Assembly: GCA_021413845.1 (NCBI GenBank) | Contig: JAIOPP010000077.1 | Location: forward strand, 1-40,723 | Direction: 5' to 3' | Length of the DNA stretch: 40,723 nt | Source of the DNA: Planctomycetia bacterium | GTDB lineage: Bacteria; Planctomycetota; Planctomycetia; Pirellulales; PNKZ01 | Part shown: one piece after another, positions 33,647 through 40,723 of the stretch | Numbering within the stretch: position 1 is the stretch's first letter | How the letters are laid out: each line of letters opens with the position of its first letter | The notes under the pieces: generated by a model | What the model saw: only the letters and a program-made list of their open reading frames with translations | The model's database searches: none | Told to the model about the DNA's origin: nothing | Translations under genes and position numbers: made by a program

Positions 33647-34939
33647 TCACGACAGCCCCGACATCGTGCCGGTGCTCGATGCAAAGCGATCGGCTTGGAT
33701 CCCGAGTTTCTGTAGCACGCTGACATAGAGATTGCATAACGGAAGGTTGTTCTTCCGGTCGAACGCCAAATGCCGCCCATGGCGGAATCCGCCGCCGAAC
33801 AAGAGCATCGGCATGTTGGTGTTCGTGTGCAGCCCGGCGTTCCCGAGTTGCGATCCGTACAAGACGACCGTGTCGTCGAGAAGCGTCGTTCCGGAATCGC
33901 CCGATCGTTTCATCGCTTCGAGTAGGCGAGCCAACTCGCGGAATTGCGCCTCTTCGACCAACTTCAGTTCTTCCCGCTTGACGGGCGAACCGCTCTGATG
34001 CGTCAGCGAATGGGTTCCGACCGTGACGCCTTCGATGTTCGGCTTGGCGTTCGTCGCTTGATCCACGAGGATCGTCACAAGTCGGGTCGAGTCGGTCTCA
34101 AGCGCGAGTCGCGCTAGATCGAACATCACTTTCGTCTTGCCGATCAGTTCCCCGTTGTCGGCGATGTCGACCGGCGGCTTTACCTGCACCGTGATCTTGG
34201 GCTTGCGCTCCCATTCTTCGCCCAACTTCAACCGATTTTCGAGTTCGCGAACGCTGGTGAAATACTGATCGAGCTTATTACGATCGTTTCCGCTTAGGGT
34301 TCGTTGCAGCTCTCGGCTTCGATCGGCGACTGCGTCCATGATGCTGCGGCCTTCGCGAAGCCGCGCAACCTGCAAGCCGACTTCTTGCGCCGAGCCTTGC
34401 AGGAATAGTTTGGCGAACAACCGCGAAGGCTTCAACTCTCCGGGAATCATCACCCCGCCGCCGGTCCACGAGAGGCTCCGCTTTTGCTCTGGTCCGACGA
34501 CGATCGTGATCGAGGGGAATCGTGTCTGATGCCCGTTCTTCGCGGCGATGTATTGGTCGAGAGAGATCGAGTTCTTAAAACCGCCTCGATGCGGGTGCGG
34601 TGCGGCGGTAAGAAAGCAATTATCGGCGTCGTGCCCGCCGTCGACTTCCGGGTGTGAAACGCCGGAGAACACGGTCTTGTCGCGCCGAAACGGATCGAGC
34701 AGTTTGAGATACGGCGTCGCTTCGTAGTTCTCGCCGACGGCTTGAGGGGTGAAGTACTCGGAGAGAATCCCCATGTTCGTGCAGATGGCGAGCATTCGCT
34801 TCGGAGGCGAGTTGCTCGGAGCCGCCGCGAAGGCGGGTGTCATGGCATCGAGCAGCGGGAGAGCCAAAGACACGCCCGACGCACGGAGCATGGCGCGCCG
34901 CGAAAGAGTGCGGGAGGATACGAAATGAACGGGTTTCAT
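33647..34939 (-). CDS. DUF1552 family protein (second copy)
   Basis: This 430-residue paralogue of the protein at 26988 shares the family blocks: VFSGVSHPEVDGGHDAD, FLTAAPHP, ISLDQYIAAKNG, LDQYFTSVRELENR, GNAGLHTNTNMP. The signal is twin-arginine-like, with Arg14-Arg15 in SRRAMLRASG. GAGAG lies 6 bases upstream of the start codon. It is the downstream gene of a pair: the DUF1592-type gene ends 53 bases before it on the same strand. The first copy is upstream of its partner, so gene order is reversed between the two modules. Length and motifs are complete. Function unknown; likely exported and acting with the cytochrome protein. Confidence 0.93.
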   Translation of the reverse strand: MKPVHFVSSRTLSRRAMLRASGVSLALPLLDAMTPAFAAAPSNSPPKRMLAICTNMGILSEYFTPQAVGENYEATPYLKLLDPFRRDKTVFSGVSHPEVDGGHDADNCFLTAAPHPHRGGFKNSISLDQYIAAKNGHQTRFPSITIVVGPEQKRSLSWTGGGVMIPGELKPSRLFAKLFLQGSAQEVGLQVARLREGRSIMDAVADRSRELQRTLSGNDRNKLDQYFTSVRELENRLKLGEEWERKPKITVQVKPPVDIADNGELIGKTKVMFDLARLALETDSTRLVTILVDQATNAKPNIEGVTVGTHSLTHQSGSPVKREELKLVEEAQFRELARLLEAMKRSGDSGTTLLDDTVVLYGSQLGNAGLHTNTNMPMLLFGGGFRHGRHLAFDRKNNLPLCNLYVSVLQKLGIQADRFASSTGTMSGLS

Positions 34940-34992
34940 AGAGACTCTCTCACGTTAATCGCGTCGCTCAACGAGCGGCGCTCATCGGGTTG

Positions 34993-37452
34993 TCATTTAT
35001 AATGGAACATTCGGCTCGCGACCACTTCCTGCACCAGCGAACGAATGCCGAAATTCTTGTCTTTCAAATTCGTGACGATCCGCTCGACATCGCGTCGATC
35101 GGCGAATTGCACCGGCGCGCCGGTCGCGAACGTCGTGAGTCGTTCGACCAGATTGCGAGCCAGCTGCGCTTCGTCTTGCAACAATAGCCGCTTATATTCG
35201 CGAATGTCTTGGAACTTGCGACCGTTGTCGAGCTCGCCGCTTGCATCGACGGGCAAGCCGAGGCGATACTTTTTTTTGTGTCCGCGGAAGGTCGAAGTCA
35301 CCGCATCCCCTTTGCCGAGCGAACGGTAACGATCGCGGTAAGCGCCCAGAACATCGAACGATTCCAAGGCAAAGCCGGGCGGGTCGAGCTTGGCGTGGCA
35401 ACCGGCGCAGGCTTTCGCCTCGCGATGCTTCGACAATTGCTCGCGAACCGTCGTCGCTCCTTGAATGTCGGGCTCGATCGCCGGCACGTTCGTCGGCGGC
35501 GGCGGAATCGGACGTCCGACGATTCGCTCCATGAGCCAAGCCCCTCGCGGCACCGGCGATGTCGTCGTTCCGTTCGCCGTCACTTTAAGTACGCTCGCCT
35601 GCGTGATGATGCCGCCGCGAACGTGATCGGCCGGCAACTTCACTTTTCTAATCTCTATGCCTCTGGCCTCCGCTCCGGCGGTTATCGGCAGTTCGTACAG
35701 TTCGGCGAGCGTTCGATTCACGCAGACGAAATCGCCGGCGACGACATATCGCACTCCCAAATTGCCGCGCAGCATCTCGGCGAAGTACGCCCGCGTCTCA
35801 CGAACGAGCGAATCGATCAGATGCATATCCTCATACTCGGGATACAAATCTTCGTCGGGCTTTGTGAAGCCGATCTCGCGGAGGTCGAGCCATTGGTCGG
35901 TGAAGTCCGCGACGAAGCGTTCGCTGCGCGGATCGTCGAGCAATCGCTCGACCTGCTTATGCAGTTCTTTCGGATCGCGCAGTCGACCGGCCGCCGCCGC
36001 GCTCAGCAAGGCCTCGTCCGGCAGCGATCGCCATAGGAAAAACGAAAGCCGAGATGCCAAGGCGTAGTCGTCGAGCGAGCCCGGCCGTTCGACGAAGTAC
36101 AGAAAGTCCGGCGAGCAGAGAACTCCTTTGTAACCAGTAAGGACTGCTTCGTAGAGCGGCGCGCCGGCGGTGAGCCGTTCGCGTGCCAGCGCTATGTAGC
36201 GTTCGATTTCCTTCGCCGGCACCGGCCGGCGAAAGGCCGACTTTGCGAAGCGTTCGATCAATCGCGCGGCGTCGGCCGGCGGATCGGCCGATTCGGTCAC
36301 GAGCGGCGGAGGGGGAACCAGCGGCGGAGGTGTTACGCGCGGCGGAACCACCAGCGGTACTTCGCCCAACACACGGCGATGGCTTTCGGGAGGCCAGGCA
36401 TCCCAAATCGGGCCGTCCCCCACGAACGAATGAAAAGCGATCGCCGGTCCACGGTACTTCAGTTTGCGATCGTTGGTTTGGTAAGGCGCCGCACTGAGAT
36501 TCATCGTCGGCGCAATCATGCGTATCCATTCACCTTCGTACAGCCAAGTCGTCACCTCAAGATCGGCCAAGCGGTCGATCGGCGCCTCGAACGTCGCAAC
36601 GTGCCGCGACGAGGTTCCGACTTCGGCGTAGAGCATCAGGACCTGCGGCTTTTCTCCGTCCAGCAAATTACCGTCGTGATAGGTCGTCGTCCGCGCGCGA
36701 AGTTTGAGATGAAATCGACCCGACGCGCGGGCGACGAAATGCCCGAAGTAAAACGGCGGCCCGAGCGTGAAGTTCGACATCAGAGCGAGCCCGTCGGCCG
36801 GCCGAGTCTGAGTCTTCGGCATCGCTAAGCCGCCGATCTCCAGAAACGACATCGAATAAAGCTTACGTTCCGGACGAGGTTTTAGGGTCATCGCTCCGGT
36901 CAATGCGGCCTCGGCCGTTTGCAAGTAAGCGGCCTGTTGCACATACGACATCGGCAACGCTTCGCCGACCACATCGAACCCGTGTGACGAAGGATCGGCC
37001 GGAAGCATGTCGCGGAAGTCGGCGTGCGGCAGAGCGAGCAGATCGCGCAACGCGTAGTCGAACTCAACCCGATTGAGCCGCCGAAACGTCGTGCGGCCGA
37101 ATGTTTGTTGCCGCACCAGATCGGCGGCGATCAATCGTTCGCGGAGCGGTTCGAGTAGTCGCCGTAGCTCGTCCGCCGGCGGACGTGGTTCGTCGGGCGG
37201 AGGCATCTCGCCCGCTGACATCTTATCATGCACCTTCACCCAAGCGTCGAACGTCGCTCGGTCGGTTAGGTCGACGAGCGGAAGGTCGAGCCGAAACCCG
37301 GCTTCGGCCTTTGCTCCCGCATGGCAAGCGACGCAATGTTTCTGCAAAAACGCTTTCTCGCCCTCGGACGATTTAGCATCGTCTCCGACGACGCTCGTCG
37401 AGTGGAACAATAGCAACAGTGCCGTGGCGGCGATGAGGCGGGAGGAGGGCAT
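34993..37452 (-). CDS. DUF1587/1592/1588/1585 cytochrome protein (second copy)
   Basis: I start at the ATG at 37452 (819 residues), where a signal peptide (to about residue 23) begins; an in-frame upstream start adds 13 non-hydrophobic residues. Heme motifs are CVACH at 40-44 and CAGCH at about 682-686. DUF1587 is opened by FRRLNRVEFDYALRDLLALP. A Pro-rich linker (several PPP runs, about 365-395) precedes the DUF1595/1592 part (RFAKSAFRRPVPAKEIERYI, YALASRLSFFLWRSLPDEAL). DUF1588 carries GGIITQASVLKVTANGTT. About 15 extra basic residues (RGHKKKYRL) interrupt the DUF1588-DUF1585 junction compared with the copy at 28338. It precedes DUF1552 by 53 bases and is probably co-transcribed with it. 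Confidence 0.92.
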   Translation of the reverse strand: MPSSRLIAATALLLLFHSTSVVGDDAKSSEGEKAFLQKHCVACHAGAKAEAGFRLDLPLVDLTDRATFDAWVKVHDKMSAGEMPPPDEPRPPADELRRLLEPLRERLIAADLVRQQTFGRTTFRRLNRVEFDYALRDLLALPHADFRDMLPADPSSHGFDVVGEALPMSYVQQAAYLQTAEAALTGAMTLKPRPERKLYSMSFLEIGGLAMPKTQTRPADGLALMSNFTLGPPFYFGHFVARASGRFHLKLRARTTTYHDGNLLDGEKPQVLMLYAEVGTSSRHVATFEAPIDRLADLEVTTWLYEGEWIRMIAPTMNLSAAPYQTNDRKLKYRGPAIAFHSFVGDGPIWDAWPPESHRRVLGEVPLVVPPRVTPPPLVPPPPLVTESADPPADAARLIERFAKSAFRRPVPAKEIERYIALARERLTAGAPLYEAVLTGYKGVLCSPDFLYFVERPGSLDDYALASRLSFFLWRSLPDEALLSAAAAGRLRDPKELHKQVERLLDDPRSERFVADFTDQWLDLREIGFTKPDEDLYPEYEDMHLIDSLVRETRAYFAEMLRGNLGVRYVVAGDFVCVNRTLAELYELPITAGAEARGIEIRKVKLPADHVRGGIITQASVLKVTANGTTTSPVPRGAWLMERIVGRPIPPPPTNVPAIEPDIQGATTVREQLSKHREAKACAGCHAKLDPPGFALESFDVLGAYRDRYRSLGKGDAVTSTFRGHKKKYRLGLPVDASGELDNGRKFQDIREYKRLLLQDEAQLARNLVERLTTFATGAPVQFADRRDVERIVTNLKDKNFGIRSLVQEVVASRMFHYK

Positions 37453-37666
37453 CGAGAGAGCCGGTGGGACTGAACGACCGTCTGGTGACATTCATCTTAA
37501 CTCAGCGGCGCTATCGATGCACGCTCGACTTTCATCACGCGCGACGAGCGCGCAGGATCCTATAGAATCTCGCCGCTATTCATCGACCGCGATCGGACCT
37601 GGAAACACCGTGAGCTTCTATCACGGCGAGTGATATTTCGCATTCGTCTTGAGAGCGGAGCCGGCC

Positions 37667-39640
37667 TCAGTCGGCCGATATTTCTTCGCTGAGCGGTGTC
37701 GGATCGAAGAGCGCGAACGTCGCCACGCCGTCTTTCTCCGGATCGAGGCCGTAGTAGAGCAGCCGGCCTTGGTACTCGAAGAGTTGCGTGTTCGCGCAGC
37801 CGGCCGGTTGATTCTCCAGCAGCGTCGTCCATTTGTCCGTTTTCGGATCGTAGACTTCGAGCGAAGGAACCGTCTTCGCTTCGTTGCTGAAACCCGAAAG
37901 ACCGCCCGAGAGGTAGAGCTTGCCGCCGGCGGATGCAAGGCTGTTGAACCAGCGAGGCACATTGGGCGATGCCGCATTGCTCCAGGTTTGCGTCTTCATG
38001 TCGAACACGTCGACATCCTTCGCGATCTGGGAATCGGCACCGAGGCCGCCGACGAGAAAGTACTTGTCGCCGATCTGAGCGCCGCCGCCCGAACGTCGTG
38101 GGTGCGGCAACGGCTTTCCTTCCACGATCTCGACGGCTTTGCTCGAGTCGCCGCTCCAGCGCCAGAGCACGCTGCCGACGCCGCGCTTACCGTCGCTCAC
38201 TTCACTACCGCCGAAGATCCAAAGTTTGCCGTCGTGACGACCGACGCGGAACATCGAGCGCTGCGTCGGCATGAGCACCGTCTCTTCCGCCCAAGTCTTC
38301 TTGCCGAGGCGATATGAATAGATCGTGTTCGTCGAGCCGTACTTGCCGTCGGCGACCGCGAGCCCACCCATGACATGCAGCAACTGATCGGGCCGCTCTC
38401 CGGTAACGGCGAGCGTGCCGCTGCGCAGGGCGCGGGGCATGTTCGACAGCTTCTCGACCGAGCGATTGGCTACACTGAAGCGGAACGCTTGATCGGAGAA
38501 CGAATCGGCGGCGTTGCCATGCGTGTCGCGGCTCTTGTTGCCGCCGAATGCGAACAGCCCCCCCTCATGCAGCAGCACGAGTTGGCTTTGTTTCGCCTCT
38601 CCTTCGAACTTCGTTTCCCAGCGCGTGAACTTCGGCTCGCCCCGATTCTTCGCTTTCAAGTCGACGACCTCGACGTTGGCGAGATAGCCTCCCCCCGACA
38701 CGCCTGCCATGACCACGAGCGTGTCTGTCGACACGACCAAACGATGAAACGAACGCGGATGCAGTAAGCGCTCCAATAGCTTCCACTCGCGGCCTTCGTG
38801 CAGTTCGTAAACGATCCCATCACTGCCGCTGTAGAACAAGCGCCCATCGGCGGCGAAGGCGGAGATCGCGAAAGCCCCGAACTTGCCGGCGGCCTTAAGT
38901 TCCGGTCCTTTGCTCCACTGGTTCGTCTTGGGGTCGAACACATGGACGGCCTTCGTAATCTCGTGGTCCGCGGTCATGCCGCCGAGCACGTAGAGCTTAC
39001 CGTCGTGGCCCGCGGCGGCGATCGCTCGCGCGACGAACGGCGGCTTCGCGATCGGCTTCCAGCTTCCCTTATCGTCGGCCAGATCGAATACGAGCGCGTC
39101 TTCATTCCAAGCGGCGTCGTCGCTGCCCGAGGCTTGCAGATTCCACCCGCCGACGACGTAGAGTTTGCCGTCAACGACCGCCGCATCGAGCGACGAGCGG
39201 GGCTTAGGAAGCGGCGCCAATTCGCGCCACGCGTTCGTCGCCGGATCGTACTTCGCGAACACGTCGAGCGACTCGTAAACGGTTTTTTCACCGGCCTTAT
39301 TCTTGAAGTTGAGGCCGCCGACGCGATAGACCGCGCCGTTCCAAGCGACGAGGCCGGGACTTTGCGACGGCCGATGCATCGCGAGCGTTTCCCATTTCGC
39401 ACCGGGCTTCGAGATGTCGAGCCGGGAGAAGTTCGGATTCAGGCCGTCGCTGGAGTTGCCGCGCACGCGCCCCATGTGGCCGCTGAAGGCATAGACGTAG
39501 TTGCCGTCGACGGCCGCACCGAAGCTCGAAACCGCTTCCGGCAGCGCGGGAAACGGCTGAGGATCGCGATATTCGCCGGCGAATATCGGAGCGGAGATGA
39601 GCGCCGACAAGACCGACGCGGCAAGTAGAGTTGCTTTCAT
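37667..39640 (-). CDS. Exported kelch-repeat protein
   Basis: I use the ATG at 39640, preceded by AAGG at 6-base spacing (39647-39650) and followed by a signal peptide (MKATLLAASVLSALISAPIFAG); an upstream in-frame start adds 13 residues. The product has 657 residues. Kelch-type units with Gly-Gly, then Tyr, then Trp about 20-25 residues later, are seen repeatedly: KLYVVGGWN, KLYVLGGM, GLFAFGGNKS, HVMGGLAVADG, KLWIFGGSEV, YFLVGGLG, KLYLSGGLSG, each followed by a VFD or DV strand and a W. This suggests two beta-propellers. Function cannot be read; kelch propellers bind proteins or glycans. It is divergent from the SGNH gene. Confidence 0.85.
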   Translation of the reverse strand: MKATLLAASVLSALISAPIFAGEYRDPQPFPALPEAVSSFGAAVDGNYVYAFSGHMGRVRGNSSDGLNPNFSRLDISKPGAKWETLAMHRPSQSPGLVAWNGAVYRVGGLNFKNKAGEKTVYESLDVFAKYDPATNAWRELAPLPKPRSSLDAAVVDGKLYVVGGWNLQASGSDDAAWNEDALVFDLADDKGSWKPIAKPPFVARAIAAAGHDGKLYVLGGMTADHEITKAVHVFDPKTNQWSKGPELKAAGKFGAFAISAFAADGRLFYSGSDGIVYELHEGREWKLLERLLHPRSFHRLVVSTDTLVVMAGVSGGGYLANVEVVDLKAKNRGEPKFTRWETKFEGEAKQSQLVLLHEGGLFAFGGNKSRDTHGNAADSFSDQAFRFSVANRSVEKLSNMPRALRSGTLAVTGERPDQLLHVMGGLAVADGKYGSTNTIYSYRLGKKTWAEETVLMPTQRSMFRVGRHDGKLWIFGGSEVSDGKRGVGSVLWRWSGDSSKAVEIVEGKPLPHPRRSGGGAQIGDKYFLVGGLGADSQIAKDVDVFDMKTQTWSNAASPNVPRWFNSLASAGGKLYLSGGLSGFSNEAKTVPSLEVYDPKTDKWTTLLENQPAGCANTQLFEYQGRLLYYGLDPEKDGVATFALFDPTPLSEEISAD

Positions 39641-39770
39641 GTGTGACCTTGATGCTGCGGCGAAGAAAATTCGTTGCAAAGGCTAACCGACTACTTTTTA
39701 TCAAACCGTCTACTGTACCCCAACGAAAAAGAATTTGCTTAGAATACAACTCAGCGTGTGAATTGAATCA

Positions 39771-39775
39771 GAGGA
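39771..39775 (+). promoter_or_regulatory. Ribosome binding site of the SGNH-like gene
   Basis: GAGGA lies 9 bases before the ATG at 39785, supporting that start over the internal Met18. A TAGAAT box (39740-39745), matching TATAAT at 5 of 6 positions, lies 39 bases before the start, but no clear -35 box is seen. Confidence 0.45.
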
Positions 39776-39784
39776 TGAAACGTC

Positions 39785-40717
39785 ATGATGTATACGACGA
39801 AAACCGCAACTCCTTTGTCGGAGAGATGTCGGCGCATGTTCGTTCCTCGTAGTTTCGCTCTCGCTTTGTGCTTGAGTGTCGTGTTTCTCGCGGCCGGCAC
39901 CTCGACGGCAAATGCCGCCGCACCGCAGGGGTTGGGGCGCTCTTTCCAGAAGCTGCAGAAGGAAAAGAAGCTCAGGATCGCCTACTTCGGTGGATCGATC
40001 ACCGCGGGCCAAGGCGCGTCCCGTCCGTGGCGGGCCCAAACCACGGCTTGGTTTCAGAGCCTCGCTCCGCAGGCCGCGATCACGGAAGTGAGCGCCGCGG
40101 CCGACGGCGGATCCGAATACGGAGCGTTTCGGTTTCGCAAAGAGATCGTGGAGCAGGATCCCGATCTTGTGTTCGTTGAGTTCGCCGTCGACGACGCCGA
40201 CTTAGACGAGCAGCGAGTCTTGCGAAGCGCGGAAGGAATCGTCCGGCAATTTTGGACGACTAACCCCTGGGCCGAAATCGTGTTCATTTACACGGCGAGC
40301 AAGAAAACTTCACCGAGCAACGATCGTGACGAAGTGCCTAAGGCCGTCGGCTATCATCAAGCCGTGGCTCGACATTACGGCATTCCGGCGATCGATGTCG
40401 GCAGCGCACTGGCCGAAGATATTCGATCGGAAAAGAGCACTTGGGAATCGCTGACCACGGACGGCGTTCATCCGAACGACGCCGGAACGGCCGTCTACTT
40501 CCGCACGATCGAAGCGTTTCTCGCGGCGCATCGAAACGACCGTATCGAGGAGCCCATGACGTCGTTACCCGATCCCCTGACGAAAGACCCTTTCAGTGGC
40601 ACGCACCTGATGAAGGGGACGACCTTGTATGCGCCGGGATGGCGCAAGGTGACGACGCCGGCCGATTCGCTTCCTTTTATCTATTTCTATTTGATTGGAA
40701 GAGATTTGTTTATGTAA
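39785..40717 (+). CDS. Exported SGNH-hydrolase-like protein, C-terminus doubtful
   Basis: This 310-residue protein has GAGGA 9 bases before the ATG (39771-39775). The signal peptide ends near ANAAAP (about residue 46). Block I is FGGSITAG (Ser71), block II is GGSEYGAFR, and block V is DGVHPNDAG with Asp226 and His229. These are the nucleophile and acid-base residues of SGNH/GDSL esterases, including acetyl-xylan-type esterases. Block III, usually FAVND in this subfamily, is FAVDD, with Asp136 in place of the Asn that helps form the oxyanion hole. The last 15 or so residues come from a very AT-rich stretch at the sequence end and look unlike family members, so the true C-terminus may be lost. 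Activity is uncertain. Confidence 0.8.
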   Translation: MMYTTKTATPLSERCRRMFVPRSFALALCLSVVFLAAGTSTANAAAPQGLGRSFQKLQKEKKLRIAYFGGSITAGQGASRPWRAQTTAWFQSLAPQAAITEVSAAADGGSEYGAFRFRKEIVEQDPDLVFVEFAVDDADLDEQRVLRSAEGIVRQFWTTNPWAEIVFIYTASKKTSPSNDRDEVPKAVGYHQAVARHYGIPAIDVGSALAEDIRSEKSTWESLTTDGVHPNDAGTAVYFRTIEAFLAAHRNDRIEEPMTSLPDPLTKDPFSGTHLMKGTTLYAPGWRKVTTPADSLPFIYFYLIGRDLFM

Positions 40718-40723
40718 TTATTG

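Noticed and set aside
33480-33728. 82-codon + strand frame at the end of the second DUF1552 gene
   Set aside because: Its 3' part is antisense to the DUF1552 C-terminus, and no ribosome site or domain is visible.

Overview
The window looks like chromosomal DNA of a planctomycete, probably a Pirellulales-type member. It is GC-rich and carries several families expanded in that phylum: DUF1501, DUF1549/DUF1553, two DUF1552 proteins, two DUF1587/1592/1588/1585 cytochrome proteins, a PPC-domain protein and a glycine-rich surface protein. I found no rRNA, tRNA, CRISPR array, transposase, integrase or phage gene. Taxonomy and families are read from motifs in the translations, not from a database search.

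Region 1 (about 190-18534, + strand) is one long, tightly packed cluster of ten genes. It starts with a 1266-residue membrane-anchored coiled-coil protein (DUF4175-like). Four exported proteins follow: a beta-propeller-like protein, a DNRLRE-like protein, a PA14-PKD-TPR protein and a G8-like/beta-helix protein. Next come a tandem DUF4159 protein, a MoxR AAA+ ATPase, a DUF58 protein, a BatA-like VWA membrane protein and a second VWA membrane protein. Five successive junctions at the 5' end overlap by 4 or 14 bases, which suggests translational coupling. A sigma70-like promoter candidate precedes the first gene, and a 9-bp hairpin follows the last. My reading is that MoxR, DUF58 and the VWA proteins form an envelope chaperone or assembly machine, and that the co-transcribed exported proteins are candidate clients. 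This is the best candidate in the window for an undescribed system.

Region 2 (18657-26450, - strand) runs DUF1549/DUF1553, then DUF1501, then a PPC-domain protein (a common planctomycete trio), followed after a 180-base gap by an exported alpha/alpha-toroid-like protein.

Region 3 (26451-30911, + strand) begins with a 537-base divergent intergenic region holding a perfect TATAAT box. A DUF1552 gene and a two-CXXCH DUF1592-family gene follow.

Region 4 (31014-37452, - strand) holds a second DUF1592/DUF1552 pair in the opposite gene order. After it come a SnoaL-like exported protein and the glycine-rich surface protein.

Region 5 (37667-40723) holds a kelch-repeat exported protein on the - strand and, divergently, an SGNH-hydrolase-like exported protein with an Asn-to-Asp change in block III. 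The last ~50 bases are strikingly AT-rich, so the C-terminus of this last protein is doubtful.
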